Assembly (NCBI GenBank): GCA_030425185.1
Contig: JAUIAU010000020.1
Span: forward strand, 1 to 54,460
DNA from: Alphaproteobacteria bacterium
Lineage (GTDB): Bacteria; Pseudomonadota; Alphaproteobacteria; Rhodobacterales; Rhodobacteraceae
Length of the DNA stretch: 54,460 nt
Direction: 5' to 3'
Shown here: positions 25,427 through 34,465 of the stretch, piece by piece
Layout of the letters: every line of letters starts with the position of its first letter
How positions within the stretch are numbered: the first letter of the stretch is position 1
Position numbers and translations under genes: made by a program
The notes under the pieces: model-generated
The model's database searches: none
What the model saw: the letters and a program-made list of their open reading frames with translations, nothing else
Told to the model about the DNA's origin: nothing

Positions 25427-26058
25427 CAGGCCGCGGACGAGCCGCGCAGCATCCCCTTCACGCGGGTGATGATGCCCCGGCGGCCTTCTTCGCGGCGCAG
25501 CGCCGCCTCGTCGGTCAGCCAGTTGATCTGGATCGCGCGGCGCGGCCCCTCGAACGGGTGGTGGCCGTGCCACGAGTTGTCGGCGCGCTTGAAGACCAGC
25601 AGCGTGCCGCCCTTCGGCTCGACCTCGGCGAAATAGTCCTCGAGGTTGTCGCCCGAGTTCAGCAGCCGCAGCCGCCCGCCGTCGTTCTTCCAGTTCAGGT
25701 CATTCAGGTAGAGCAGGACGGTGAAGATCTTGGTCTTCGAATCGGTATGGATCGAGCCATCCTTGGCCCGGCAGTAGCCGCGCACGGTATAGGTGATCGG
25801 CCGGTCCGAGAGGTCGAAGTCGAACTTCTCTTCCATCGCCTTCTGGAAGGCGGGGCCCTGCATCTCGTCCATCAGCGCCTTGAAGCGGCCCTTGATGTTC
25901 AGCGTCGAGCCGTAGTGCGACCCGCCGCCCGGCACGTCCGGGTAATCCTTGACCACCTCGGCGAGGGTCTCGGGCGTGATGAACTCTTCCACCACAAGGT
26001 GCTGGAACGGCTCGCGGACGAGCGGCGTGGCGTTGAACTTCTCGATGTCGATCATCAT
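25426..26058 (-). CDS. 2-oxoglutarate/Fe(II)-dependent oxygenase (prolyl 4-hydroxylase-like)
   Basis: A 210-aa cytoplasmic protein of the 2OG-Fe(II) oxygenase superfamily. The iron-binding HxD is in DGSIHTDSKTKIFTVLLYLN, and the distal His and 2OG-binding Arg are in NSWHGHHPFEGPRRAIQINW. FKRADNSWHGH is typical of bacterial members sometimes annotated as 2OG-Fe(II) oxygenase. The start is ATG 26058 or 26055 (MMIDIEKF), both served by GAGGGG upstream. Its last codon overlaps the start of the caspase-like gene. Confidence 0.85.
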   Translation of the reverse strand: MMIDIEKFNATPLVREPFQHLVVEEFITPETLAEVVKDYPDVPGGGSHYGSTLNIKGRFKALMDEMQGPAFQKAMEEKFDFDLSDRPITYTVRGYCRAKDGSIHTDSKTKIFTVLLYLNDLNWKNDGGRLRLLNSGDNLEDYFAEVEPKGGTLLVFKRADNSWHGHHPFEGPRRAIQINWLTDEAALRREEGRRGIITRVKGMLRGSSAA

Positions 26059-26127
26059 GGGCGTGTCCCCTCGGCAGGAATTGCCCCGTTCTAGCGCATC
26101 CTGCCCGGCCGGGGCCAGAGGCAACCG

Positions 26128-26925
26128 TCAGGGCAGGCCGCGCCCGAAGCGGTCGGCCCATATCTTTTCCCCGATCAGACAGTCGTATCCCTGTGCCGGG
26201 ATCACGCCCGCCTCCTCGCGCAGCGGAAGCCCGGCGATTTCCAGCACCAGCTTGCGACGGATCGCGGCGGCGAACTCGGTCCAGTCGCGGACCGGGATCA
26301 CGAAGGCCCCGGGCCCGCCGATCACGCAGTTCAGGTAGTAGAGGTCGAGGTCCCGGATATGCCAGCTCTGGTAGGCGCCGTCCTGCGTCATCAGGGGCAG
26401 CCCGTTGATGGTGACGCCCGAGGCCAGTGCCTCGGACCGCGCGGCCAGCACCGGCAGGCCCGCGTTGTTCGGCCCGTCGCCCGAGATGTCGATGACCCGG
26501 CGCAGCCCCTCGTAGCCGTTCCCGTCGATCTGCCGCAGCGCGGTCCGGATCGCGCCCGAGATCGAGGTCCGCGACAGCGCGTAGACCGGGGTCGAGATCA
26601 GGGTCGCGGCAAAGGCCTCGGCCTCCTCCACGGTGCGGATCAGGGTCCAGTCCACCACCACCCGCTGCGCGCCGTCCCCGGCCCATTCGATGTAGGTGAC
26701 CGCGATCTGGCCCAGCAGGCCCGCCGCGACCGCCTCGATCACCGGCGCGCTGACGAGGGCCTCGGCATAGCCGCGCCGCTGCAGGATCAGTTCGCTGGGC
26801 GCGATCGAGCGGGACACGTCCACCGCCAGCACAAGCTCGACGTCGACCTCGACGGGACGCGCGCTCTCCTGCGCCGCCAGCGTCAGGGGAAAAAGACCGA
26901 GAACCAGGAAAAGGAGCGCGCGCAT
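26128..26925 (-). CDS. Exported DUF1194 (von Willebrand A-like) protein
   Basis: A 265-aa protein with a cleavable signal (LLFLVLGLFPLTLAAQ). The mature part is a VWA-like domain with the MIDAS-type DVSRS motif in ELVLAVDVSRSIAPSE, a second acidic strand RRVIDISGDGPNNAG, and a C-terminal pair of cysteines. This matches DUF1194, a periplasmic family common in Rhodobacteraceae with no assigned function. It starts 55 bp after the dnaB stop on the same strand. Confidence 0.85.
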   Translation of the reverse strand: MRALLFLVLGLFPLTLAAQESARPVEVDVELVLAVDVSRSIAPSELILQRRGYAEALVSAPVIEAVAAGLLGQIAVTYIEWAGDGAQRVVVDWTLIRTVEEAEAFAATLISTPVYALSRTSISGAIRTALRQIDGNGYEGLRRVIDISGDGPNNAGLPVLAARSEALASGVTINGLPLMTQDGAYQSWHIRDLDLYYLNCVIGGPGAFVIPVRDWTEFAAAIRRKLVLEIAGLPLREEAGVIPAQGYDCLIGEKIWADRFGRGLP

Positions 26926-26980
26926 GCCCCATCGGGCCGCGCCCCCGGCTTTCGGTCAAGTCGCGTTCGCGTGAAGCGGC

Positions 26981-28486
26981 TCAGAACTCGCGGTCGGGGC
27001 TGGTCCATTGCTTGGCGAGGTTGCCGAAGCGGGTGAACTGGCCCTCGAAGCTCAGCTCGACGGTGCCGATCGGACCGTGGCGCTGCTTGCCGATGATGAC
27101 CTCGGCCTTGCCGTGGCAGGCCTCCATCATCTCGGTCCATTTCGCCATCGCCTCCAGGTCATGGTCGGCGGGCTTCTCGCGTTCGCGGTAATACTCCTCG
27201 CGGAACACGAACATCACCACGTCGGCGTCCTGCTCGATCGAGCCCGATTCGCGCAGGTCCGACAGCTGCGGGCGCTTGTCCTCGCGGTTCTCGACCTGGC
27301 GCGAGAGCTGGGACAGGGCGATGACCGGGATGTTCAGTTCCTTGGCGATGGCCTTCAGGCCCTGCGTGATCTCCGAGACCTCGTTCACCCGGCTATCCTT
27401 GGCCGTGGCCGGGCGCACCAGCTGAAGGTAGTCGATCATCAGCACGTCCAGCCCGTGCTCGCGCTTCAGCCGCCGCGCGCGGGCCGCGAGCTGCGAGATC
27501 GGCAGCGCGGGCGTGTCGTCGATATGCAGCGGGCAGGATTCGATGACCCGCGCCGCCTCGACGAAGCGGCGGAACTCGTCGGTCGACATCTCGCCGCGCC
27601 GGATCAGTTCGCTCGGGACCTCGGCGGCCTCCGAGAGCACCCGCATCGCCAGCTGTTCGGCGCTCATTTCGAGCGAGAAGAAGCCCACGACCCCGCCCGA
27701 GACCGCCCCGGTCGAGCCGTCGGGCAGCTTGCCCTTCTGATAGGCCTTGGCGATGTTGAAGGCGATGTTGGTCGCCAGCGAGGTCTTGCCCATCGAGGGC
27801 CGCCCCGCGAGGATCAGCAGGTCCGACTTGTGCAGGCCGCCCAGCTTCTTGTCGAGATCGACAAGCCCGGTGGAAATCCCCGCCAGCTTTCCCTTGCGCA
27901 GGTTCGCCGCCTCGGCGGATTCCACCGCCAGCGTGGTGGCGCGCAGGAACGAGACGAAGCCGCTCGAGACGGTGCCGGTCTCGGCCATCGCGTAGAGGCG
28001 CTGTTCGGCCTCGGTGATCAGCCCGCCGGTATCGGTGCGCGCATCGGCGGCGGCGGCCTGCGCGGTGATGTCCTGCCCCAGCGCCATCAGTTCACGCCGC
28101 ACCCACAGGTCATGGACAAGCTGCGCGAAGTCCTTGACGGCGTAGGCCGCGACGGCCGACCCGGCGAGCAGCGCGAGATAGCGCGCCGCGCCGCCCTCGG
28201 GCATGTCGGGGTCGTCCTCGAAATAGCTCTTGAGGGTGACCGGCGAGGCCAGCGCGTTCTTCTGGATGCGCGCTTCGGCCGCCTCGTAGATGCGCCGGTG
28301 CAGGGGCAGGGCGAAGTGCCGGGCCTGAATGATCGAGGCGATCCCGTCGTAGACCTCGTTCCGCGTCAGGATCGCCCCGAGAAGTTGCTGCTCGGCCTCG
28401 ATGTTCTGCGTGGGGTCGGCGACCTGCACCGCCCCCTCCCCGCGGGGCACTTCTGTCCCGTCGGCGAAGCTGCTGTAGTCGTTCAT
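26981..28486 (-). CDS. dnaB: Replicative DNA helicase DnaB
   Basis: The hexameric helicase that unwinds DNA at the replication fork. The 501-aa protein has an N-terminal DnaB domain (QNIEAEQQLLGAILTRNEVY), a linker, and a RecA-like helicase domain with Walker A AGRPSMGKTSLA, Walker B LDVLMIDYLQL, and the DnaB motif SQLSRQVENREDKRPQLSDL. No intein interrupts it. ATG 28486 has AGAGGG upstream. Minus-strand TTGAAC followed 17 bp later by AAGATC in the leader is a possible weak promoter. Confidence 0.96.
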   Translation of the reverse strand: MNDYSSFADGTEVPRGEGAVQVADPTQNIEAEQQLLGAILTRNEVYDGIASIIQARHFALPLHRRIYEAAEARIQKNALASPVTLKSYFEDDPDMPEGGAARYLALLAGSAVAAYAVKDFAQLVHDLWVRRELMALGQDITAQAAAADARTDTGGLITEAEQRLYAMAETGTVSSGFVSFLRATTLAVESAEAANLRKGKLAGISTGLVDLDKKLGGLHKSDLLILAGRPSMGKTSLATNIAFNIAKAYQKGKLPDGSTGAVSGGVVGFFSLEMSAEQLAMRVLSEAAEVPSELIRRGEMSTDEFRRFVEAARVIESCPLHIDDTPALPISQLAARARRLKREHGLDVLMIDYLQLVRPATAKDSRVNEVSEITQGLKAIAKELNIPVIALSQLSRQVENREDKRPQLSDLRESGSIEQDADVVMFVFREEYYREREKPADHDLEAMAKWTEMMEACHGKAEVIIGKQRHGPIGTVELSFEGQFTRFGNLAKQWTSPDREF

Positions 28487-28731
28487 GGCTGCCCTCTTGC
28501 CCCTGTCCGTCGATCTTCACGATCCGCGCGGGGCGTTCAATCTGGATATCCTGTTAGCACATTCGCCCGCAGAACGACACCGCCGATGGGGTGGGCGGGT
28601 CTGATGCCGTCCAGATGTTGGGGCAGCCCGCTGAAACCCTCGGCGGTCCGGCGCCGATGGCCGGCCGCGGTCCGGTCATGCACAGATTCGTCCCCAGCCC
28701 CGCCGTGGACAACATCGGGCGGACCGCCGCC
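28487..28731. other. Intergenic region between dnaB and pyrE
   Basis: 245 bp between the dnaB start and the pyrE stop, both minus strand. It contains the palindrome GGATATCC, the dnaB leader, and one GTGGACAAC motif (a two-mismatch DnaA-like site in reverse). No coding frame of interest and no strong terminator were seen. Confidence 0.4.
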
Positions 28732-29412
28732 TCAGCCCCTGTCGCGCGCCGCCTGCCAGCCGCGGGGATCGTTCAGGAAGGCTTCAACCTCGGTCAGCTG
28801 GTCCTCGGGGAAAAGCGCCCGCGCCTTGGCCACCGCCAGCACGTCGCGCCAGGTGCAGAGGTAATGCAGCGCCACGCCGTGATCGCCCAGCGTCGTCTCG
28901 GTCTCGGGGAAGATGCCGTAGTAGAAGATCACCGCGGTGTGGGCGCAGGTCGCGCCGGTCTCGCGGATCGCGTCGACGAAGGACAGCTTCGAGCCGCCAT
29001 CGGTCGTCAGGTCCTCGACCAGCAGCACGCGCTGGCCCTCGGTCATCACGCCCTCGATCCGGGCGTTGCGGCCATAGCCCTTCGGCTTCTTGCGGACATA
29101 GGTCATCGGCAGCGCCATCCGCTCGGCCACGAGCGCGGCGAAGGGGATGCCCGCCGTCTCGCCGCCCGCGACGTTGTCGAAGGCCTCCAGCCCGGCGTTC
29201 CGCATCACGGTGCAGGTCAGGAAGTCCATCAGGGTCGACCGGATGCGGGGGTAGGAGATCAGCTTGCGGCAGTCGATGTAGGTCGGCGAGGGCAGGCCGG
29301 AGGCCAGCGTGAACGGGTCCTCGGGACGGAAATGCACCGCGCCGATGTCCCACAGCATCTCCGCGGTCAGGCGTGCGATGGTCGGGGCGTCGGGATAGCT
29401 GGAGGGGATCAT
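28732..29412 (-). CDS. pyrE: Orotate phosphoribosyltransferase
   Basis: Converts orotate and PRPP to orotidine 5'-phosphate in pyrimidine synthesis. The PRPP-binding motif [14 protein letters not shown] is present, together with [15 protein letters not shown] and the [20 protein letters not shown] substrate region. The 226-aa length is typical. ATG 29412 ([14 protein letters not shown]) was chosen; the frame extending to 29553 adds a Ser/Pro/Arg-rich, non-homologous stretch overlapping pyrC. It follows pyrC by 40 bp and is almost certainly co-transcribed with it. Confidence 0.95.
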   Translation of the reverse strand: MIPSSYPDAPTIARLTAEMLWDIGAVHFRPEDPFTLASGLPSPTYIDCRKLISYPRIRSTLMDFLTCTVMRNAGLEAFDNVAGGETAGIPFAALVAERMALPMTYVRKKPKGYGRNARIEGVMTEGQRVLLVEDLTTDGGSKLSFVDAIRETGATCAHTAVIFYYGIFPETETTLGDHGVALHYLCTWRDVLAVAKARALFPEDQLTEVEAFLNDPRGWQAARDRG

Positions 29413-29452
29413 GGGCGGGAACCTCGGGTCAGGGCAGCGGCAGGGCAGGGGA

Positions 29453-30511
29453 TCAGGCGACGACCGACCAGTAGACCGGGCGGCCGGGGTCGAACACGGT
29501 GACGGGGCCGGTCGCCGTGGCGACCTTGGCCGGGAACCGGACCGGCGTGGCATGGCGCACCAGCGTGATCGTGTCGTCGTTCGGCGGCAGGCCGTAATGC
29601 GCGGGGCCGTTGAGGCTGGTGAAGGCCTCGAGCCTGTCGAGCGCGCCTTCCTCCTCGAAGACCTGCGCGAGGCAGGCCAACGTGTTGGTGGCCGAGAAGA
29701 TGCCCGCGCAGCCGCAGGCGCTCTCCTTGTCGTGGTCGAGATGCGGCGCGCTGTCGGTGCCGAGGAAGACGCGCGGATGGCCGGAGGCCGCGACCTTGCG
29801 CAGCGCCTCCATGTGGGTCCGGCGCTTGGCGACGGGCAGGCAGTAGTAGTGCGGTTTGATCCCGCCCACGAGGATATGGTTCCGGTCGATCATCAGGTGA
29901 TGCGTGGTGATCGTCGCGCCGATCGCACCGTCCGCGCCGGTCACGTAATCCACCGCGTCCGAGGTGGTGATGTGTTCCATCGTCACCTTCAGCCCCGGTG
30001 TCGCCCGGCGGATCGGGTCGAGCACGGTCTCGATGAACACCGCCTCCCGGTCGAAGATGTCGACGTCATGGGTCGTCACCTCGCCATGCACGCAGAGCGG
30101 GCAGCCGATCTCGGCCATCGTCTCCAGCACGGCGCGGACCTTGTCGAAGTCCCGCACGCCCGAGGCCGAGTTCGTCGTCGCCCCCGCCGGGTAGAGCTTC
30201 ACCGCCGTCACGAGGCCGCTCTCGTAGGCATGGCGCAGGTCCGCCGGATCGGTCTCCTCGGTCAGGTAGAGGGTCATCAGCGGGGTGAAGGCCATCCCTT
30301 CGGGCAGCGCCTCGGTGATCCGCGCCTGGTAGCCCCCGGCCTGCGCCGCCGTCACCACCGGCGGCACGAGGTTCGGCATCACGATCGCCCGCGCGAAGTG
30401 GCGCGCGGTTTCGGGCAGCACCGCCTTCAGCATCGCGCCGTCGCGCAGGTGCAGGTGCCAGTCGTCCGGGCGGCGGATCGTCAGCGTCTGGAGCGGGGCT
30501 GGGTCGGTCAT
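29453..30511 (-). CDS. pyrC: Dihydroorotase
   Basis: Catalyses the reversible cyclisation of carbamoyl-aspartate to dihydroorotate in the pyrimidine pathway. Zinc-binding HLHLRDG near residue 19, the carbamylated-lysine motif [20 protein letters not shown] and the catalytic TDSAPH are all present; 352 aa matches the E. coli-type (single-chain class) enzyme. It is divergent from ureD and the first gene of pyrC-pyrE. Confidence 0.96.
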   Translation of the reverse strand: MTDPAPLQTLTIRRPDDWHLHLRDGAMLKAVLPETARHFARAIVMPNLVPPVVTAAQAGGYQARITEALPEGMAFTPLMTLYLTEETDPADLRHAYESGLVTAVKLYPAGATTNSASGVRDFDKVRAVLETMAEIGCPLCVHGEVTTHDVDIFDREAVFIETVLDPIRRATPGLKVTMEHITTSDAVDYVTGADGAIGATITTHHLMIDRNHILVGGIKPHYYCLPVAKRRTHMEALRKVAASGHPRVFLGTDSAPHLDHDKESACGCAGIFSATNTLACLAQVFEEEGALDRLEAFTSLNGPAHYGLPPNDDTITLVRHATPVRFPAKVATATGPVTVFDPGRPVYWSVVA

Positions 30512-30762
30512 GGCGTCCTCGGTCGCGGCCTGTCCGGGCGCACCCGGGTCCGGCCCGTCCTACATCGCGGCGCGAGGGCAGGGAACCCCCCGGAGACGCC
30601 CGTCCGGGCCCAACATCACCCTTGCGTTCTGCCCGGATTTTGGTCATGCTGCACCGCAGAAAGCTGCCGTTCCCGGCGGCCCGCACGTGATTTTTGCCCG
30701 GCCCGGCCTGCAAGGGTTGTCCGTCGGGTCCTGCCGTGTAGCGTCGGGACGGGGAGACCGTG

Positions 30763-31590
30763 ATGCTCGACGCGACCGACACACTGCCGCTGATGCAGCG
30801 CACCCGGGGCGAGGCCCGCGCGGCGCTTGTCGCGGGACCGTCAGGCGCGCGTCTGAGTGACCTGCGGCAGGCGGGCAGCGCCAAGGCGATGCTGCCGCGC
30901 ACCCACGGCCCGGCCCCGGAGGTCGTGTTCCTGAACACCTCGGGCGGCATCACCGGCGGCGACCGGCTGTCCTACACGCTCGACGTCGGGCCGGGGGCCC
31001 GCGTCACCGGCACCACCCAGACTGCCGAACGCGCCTATCGCGCCAGCAGCGGGTCGGTGCCCGGCCGCCTCGACACCCGCCTGTCGCTGGGCGCGGGGAC
31101 GCGGCTCGACTGGCTGCCGCAGGAGGTGATCCTCTTTCAGGGCTGCAACCTCGCGCGCACGACCGAGGTCGAGATGGCCGCCGACGCGCAGCTGACCTTC
31201 CTCGAAACGCTGGTGCCCGGCCGCGCGGCGATGGGCGAGACCCTGTCTGCGCTCGACCTCACCGATCACCGCCGCATCCGGCGCGGCGGCCGGCTGGTGT
31301 TCTGGGAGCCGCTCGCCCTCGCCGGACCCGACCTGACGCACCCGGCCTGCCTCGCGGGCGCGCGGGCCGTCGCGACGCTCGTCGTCGTGGCCCCCGATGC
31401 CGCCGACCGCCTCGCCCCGCTGCGCGAGCGCCTTGCCGGGCTCGACGGCGTCACCGGGGCCGCCTCGGCCTGGGACGGTCGCCTCGTCGCCCGGCTTTCG
31501 GCCGCCGACGCCTGGCCGATGCGCCGCGCGCTCCATGCCCTCGTTCCCGCCGTGACCGGGGCGCCGCTGCCCCGCGTCTGGCAAAGCTGA
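30763..31590 (+). CDS. ureD: Urease accessory protein UreD
   Basis: A urease assembly scaffold that binds apo-urease and takes part in nickel delivery with UreF and UreG. The 275-aa protein has the family core [20 protein letters not shown] and [11 protein letters not shown], plus [18 protein letters not shown] 30760 is also open, but ATG 30763 has better spacing from GGGGAG (30751-30756). A poor match to a sigma70 promoter (TTGTCC 30717-30722, TAGCGT 30739-30744) lies just upstream; I found no sigma54 site. It begins the urease cluster and is followed after 22 bp by ureA. Confidence 0.93.
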   Translation: MLDATDTLPLMQRTRGEARAALVAGPSGARLSDLRQAGSAKAMLPRTHGPAPEVVFLNTSGGITGGDRLSYTLDVGPGARVTGTTQTAERAYRASSGSVPGRLDTRLSLGAGTRLDWLPQEVILFQGCNLARTTEVEMAADAQLTFLETLVPGRAAMGETLSALDLTDHRRIRRGGRLVFWEPLALAGPDLTHPACLAGARAVATLVVVAPDAADRLAPLRERLAGLDGVTGAASAWDGRLVARLSAADAWPMRRALHALVPAVTGAPLPRVWQS

Positions 31591-31612
31591 TGACTGCCGA
31601 AGGACACTACGG

Positions 31613-31930
31613 ATGAACCTCACGCCCCGCGAAAAGGACAAGCTCCTCGTCAGCCTCGCCGCGATGGTGGCGCGCAACCGCCTGGAGCGCGGCGTCAAGC
31701 TGAACCACCCCGAGGCCATCGCGCTGATCACCGACTTCGTGGTCGAGGGCGCGCGCGACGGGCGCTCGGTCGCCGACCTGATGGAAGCGGGCGCGCATGT
31801 CGTGACCGCCGAACAGTGCATGTCCGGCATCCCCGAGATGATCCACGACGTGCAGGTCGAGGCGACCTTCCCCGACGGCACCAAGCTCGTGACCGTCCAC
31901 CACCCGATCCGGTCGGGGGCCGCGTCCTGA
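31613..31930 (+). CDS. ureA: Urease subunit gamma
   Basis: The smallest structural subunit of nickel urease, which hydrolyses urea to ammonia and carbamate. The sequence [20 protein letters not shown], then [20 protein letters not shown] and [20 protein letters not shown] is the classical gamma subunit; 105 aa includes five extra C-terminal residues. The stop overlaps the next start as TGATG at 31930. Confidence 0.97.
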   Translation: MNLTPREKDKLLVSLAAMVARNRLERGVKLNHPEAIALITDFVVEGARDGRSVADLMEAGAHVVTAEQCMSGIPEMIHDVQVEATFPDGTKLVTVHHPIRSGAAS

Positions 31931-32196
31931 TGTTTACCTTCGTGATCGCCCTCATCGCCGGGCTGGCGACGCCCTTCGCCGAGCCGCACATCAAGACCGC
32001 GCTGGAAAGCCTGACCCTCGACGACCTGAAGATCGAGCCGGGCGAGTTCCGCACCTTCGCCTTCGCCGTGATGATGGTCGCCGCCGCGCTGCTGTCCGCG
32101 CTGGGCGGCGGCGGGTCGGCCATCGCGCTGGCGGTTGGCGGCCTGCTGGGCCTGTTCGGCAAGCGCCTGTTTGACGCCATCCGCACCAAGACCTGA
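31930..32196 (+). CDS. 88-aa membrane protein in the urease operon
   Basis: Unknown function. Two hydrophobic segments are visible, residues about 1-15 ([15 protein letters not shown]) and about 42-72 (FAFAVMMVAAALLSALGGGGS and following), separated by a charged stretch with an acidic patch (LDDLKIEPGEF). The ATG is shared with the ureA stop (TGATG), so it is translationally coupled to ureA. A GG-rich glycine hinge divides the second helix. Not a recognised urea channel or nickel permease, which are larger. Confidence 0.7.
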   Translation: MFTFVIALIAGLATPFAEPHIKTALESLTLDDLKIEPGEFRTFAFAVMMVAAALLSALGGGGSAIALAVGGLLGLFGKRLFDAIRTKT

Positions 32197-32213
32197 CCCG
32201 CGAAGGAGACCGC

Positions 32214-32774
32214 ATGCAACTGACCCGCCTCACCGCCGCCTACCGCATCGCCGCCGAGGCGCATGCGCGTCAGTTGCGGCGCGGTCAGGCGGGCGTTGTC
32301 TATGTCGATCATCCCTGCGAGGTGGCCGATCTCGTCGCCCGCGACGGCGGCACCGAGTCCGACGTGATCGCGGCGCTGCTGCACTACCTCGTCAACGAGG
32401 AGGCGCTGGGCCTCGACGAGATCGAGCGCCAGTTCGGCGCAGAAGTGGCGACCCTGACCGCGGGCCTTGTCCGCGATCCCCGCTGGGCCGATCTCGACCT
32501 GAAGGCCCGCAAGGCCGCGCACCTCGAGCGCCAGCCCGCCGCGGTCAAGCGCATCAAGATCGCCGACCAGACCTGCAACCTGCGCGACCTCGCCCGGGAT
32601 CCGCAGGCCTGGGACGTGGCGCGGGCGCGGGCCTATGTCGCCGGGGCTACCCGCGTCGTGGCCGCGATCCGCGAGGCCAGCCCGACGCTGGCCGCCAAGT
32701 TCGACGACGCCCGCGACCGCGCGCTGGCCGCGCTCGCCGGGTCCATGGATGCCAGCGCAGAGGACCGTGAATGA
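32214..32774 (+). CDS. MESH1-like HD-family protein with a degenerate HD motif
   Basis: A 186-aa protein matching small alarmone hydrolase (MESH1/SpoT hydrolase-type) folds along its whole length: [44 protein letters not shown] and [15 protein letters not shown]. By alignment to MESH1, metal ligands His33, His57 and Asp118 and the asparagine at 122 are kept, but the HD aspartate is Tyr58 and the catalytic Glu/Asp pair is Asn61-Glu62. The enzyme is therefore probably inactive as a (p)ppGpp hydrolase or has a changed activity. RBS GAAGGAG precedes ATG 32214. It ends in a four-base overlap with ureB. Confidence 0.8.
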   Translation: MQLTRLTAAYRIAAEAHARQLRRGQAGVVYVDHPCEVADLVARDGGTESDVIAALLHYLVNEEALGLDEIERQFGAEVATLTAGLVRDPRWADLDLKARKAAHLERQPAAVKRIKIADQTCNLRDLARDPQAWDVARARAYVAGATRVVAAIREASPTLAAKFDDARDRALAALAGSMDASAEDRE

Positions 32775-33076
32775 TCCCCGGAGAATATTTCATCGCCGAG
32801 GGCGACATCACCCTCAACGCTGGCGCCGAGGCCATCACGCTGATGGTCGCCAACACGGGCGACCGGCCGGTTCAGGTCGGCAGCCACTACCATTTCGCGG
32901 AAACCAATTCTGGCCTCTCCTTCGACCGCGACGCGGCGCGGGGGATGCGTCTGGACATTGCCGCCGGGACCGCTGTCCGGTTCGAACCCGGACAGAGCCG
33001 CGAGGTCCGCCTTGTGCCGTTGGGAGGCACGCGCAGGGTTTTCGGCTTCAACCAAAAGGTCATGGGAGACCTCTGA
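32771..33076 (+). CDS. ureB: Urease subunit beta
   Basis: Structural beta subunit of urease, 101 aa. The family sequence [16 protein letters not shown], the motif [18 protein letters not shown] and [11 protein letters not shown] are intact. It starts inside the stop of the HD gene (ATGA) and its own stop overlaps the next start (TGATG). UreA and UreB are thus separated by two unrelated genes, unlike the usual adjacent ureAB. Confidence 0.97.
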   Translation: MIPGEYFIAEGDITLNAGAEAITLMVANTGDRPVQVGSHYHFAETNSGLSFDRDAARGMRLDIAAGTAVRFEPGQSREVRLVPLGGTRRVFGFNQKVMGDL

Positions 33077-33993
33077 TGTTTGAACCCAAAACACCGATCG
33101 ATATCTGGCTCACGAGCCTCTCTTTCTGGAAGGCCTCCGTGGACATGCAGGCCCGCATGGCCAGCCAGATGCTGCGATACAGCGGCGTCACCCCGTTCTT
33201 CGGGGCCCAGTTGCACGGCGAGACCGGCGAGGCCGTGACGCCTGCGCCGAAAGCCCCGCCGCGCGCCCCGGCGACCGTCACGCCGCTGACCCCGAAGGCG
33301 AAACCGGTCGACGAAGTGAAGCCTGCGGCGGAGGTCAAACCGGCCGCGGCGGCGAAACCTGCGGTGGAGGTCAAACCGGCTGCCGCGGCGAAACCCGCGA
33401 CCGAGGTCAAACCGGCCGCCAAGGCTACCCCGCCCGCGAAGGCGAAACCGGCCGCGAAAGCCAAGCCCGCCGTGACGGCGAAACCTGCCGCTCCGGCAAA
33501 GCCGGCCGCCAAGGCTGCCCCGGTGACCAAGGCGGACCCCGCCCCGACCCCGGCCCCGAAGGCCGAGGCAAAACCGGCCCCCGCTCCGGCTCCGAAAGCC
33601 GAGGCAAAACCGGCACCCGCCCCGGCCCCCAAGGCCGAAGCGGCCCCGGCCCCCATGGCCGAAGCGGCCCCCGCGCCGAAGCCGACCCCGGCGCCCGTCG
33701 CCGCGACCCCGGCGCCTGCGCCTGCCGCCGCCACCGCGCCCGAGGCGCCGAAGGCCGCCGCGCCTGTGCAACCCGCGCCCGCCCCGGTAACAGCCGCTCC
33801 GGCGAAGCCCGAGCCGGTGAAGGCCGAAAGCACGGCGCCCGCGCCCGCCAAGGTCAGTGCGCCCGCGCCCAAGGCCCCGGAGGCCCCCAAGGCCGCGGCG
33901 AAACCGGCCTCGCGCCGCCGCACCCCGCCGCGCAAGAAGGAAGTCTCGCTCGCCCCGGTCCCCGGGATCGGCGGCGACAAGGCCTCGTCCTGA
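33076..33993 (+). CDS. Ala/Lys/Pro-rich protein coupled to ureB (305 aa)
   Basis: Unknown. Residues 1-50 look folded and helical (TPIDIWLTSLSFWKASVDMQ, then RMASQMLRYSGVTPFFGAQ), similar in style to phasin-like N termini. Residues 55-285 are a low-complexity tail: first tandem KPAAEV/KPAAAA/KPAVEV units, then PAPAPKAEAK units, resembling histone-H1-like or linker sequences; it ends with a basic RRRTPPRKKEV. It contains no cysteine or histidine cluster. The start shares a base with the ureB stop (TGATG). The tail is likely disordered and could bind nucleic acid or polymer surfaces. Confidence 0.65.
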   Translation: MFEPKTPIDIWLTSLSFWKASVDMQARMASQMLRYSGVTPFFGAQLHGETGEAVTPAPKAPPRAPATVTPLTPKAKPVDEVKPAAEVKPAAAAKPAVEVKPAAAAKPATEVKPAAKATPPAKAKPAAKAKPAVTAKPAAPAKPAAKAAPVTKADPAPTPAPKAEAKPAPAPAPKAEAKPAPAPAPKAEAAPAPMAEAAPAPKPTPAPVAATPAPAPAAATAPEAPKAAAPVQPAPAPVTAAPAKPEPVKAESTAPAPAKVSAPAPKAPEAPKAAAKPASRRRTPPRKKEVSLAPVPGIGGDKASS

Positions 33994-34057
33994 CCTGACC
34001 CTTCGGTCCCGCCCGCACTCAGGGCGGGGCCGCCCCCGACCAACCGGAAGCCCCCAC

Positions 34058-34465
34058 ATGCGCCGCGCCCTCGTCCCCGCTCTCGTCCTGTCCGCCCTCG
34101 CCGCCGCGCTGCCTGCCCGCGCCCAGCAGGTCGACTGTTCCGCCGCCCAGACCCAGATGGACCTGACCTTCTGCGCCCAGCAGGCCTGGATGGCCGCCGA
34201 CGAGGACCTGAACCTCGCATGGGGCCTTGCCATGGCCGCCGCCCGCGCGCAGGACGCGTCCTACCTGCCGCCCGGCCAGCCCCCCGCCGCCGACATGCTG
34301 CGCGCGGCGCAGCGGACCTGGATCACCTTCCGCGACCAGGCCTGCGCGGCCGAGAGCAATCTTGCCCGGGGCGGCTCGATGCAGCCGATGCTCGACTTCT
34401 CCTGCCGCGAGCGCCTGACCCGCCAGCGCACCGAGGACCTGCGCTATTACGGCGAGATGAACTGA
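34058..34465 (+). CDS. Exported DUF1311/LprI-like protein
   Basis: A 135-aa protein with a signal peptide (MRRALVPALVLSALAAALPARA). The mature part has the DUF1311 pattern: C-x-AQTQMDLTFCAQ, a helical LAWGLAMAAARAQD segment, RTWITFRDQACAAES and a final DFSCRERLTRQR, with four conserved cysteines that should form two disulfides. The family includes the lysozyme-inhibitor protein LprI. ATG 34058 has GGAAG upstream. The stop overlaps the next start (TGATG). Confidence 0.8.
   Translation: MRRALVPALVLSALAAALPARAQQVDCSAAQTQMDLTFCAQQAWMAADEDLNLAWGLAMAAARAQDASYLPPGQPPAADMLRAAQRTWITFRDQACAAESNLARGGSMQPMLDFSCRERLTRQRTEDLRYYGEMN

Noticed and set aside
30683-30705. Possible sigma54 promoter before ureD (GCAC ... 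TTGC)
   Set aside because: The GCAC and TTGC elements are separated by 7 bp instead of 5, and the conserved GG of the -24 box is missing.
34019-34028. CCCGCCC/GGGCGGG hairpin (34008-34028) before the DUF1311 gene as an operon terminator
   Set aside because: Only 7 bp, no T-run, and urease genes continue downstream; at most an attenuator or mRNA-stability element.
32887-34233. Long minus-strand open frames (386 and 448 aa) rich in Gly and Arg
   Set aside because: They are antisense to ureB and the Ala/Lys/Pro-rich gene; the complement of GCx codons yields Gly/Arg/Ala runs. Both also run against the TGATG-coupled plus-strand genes.
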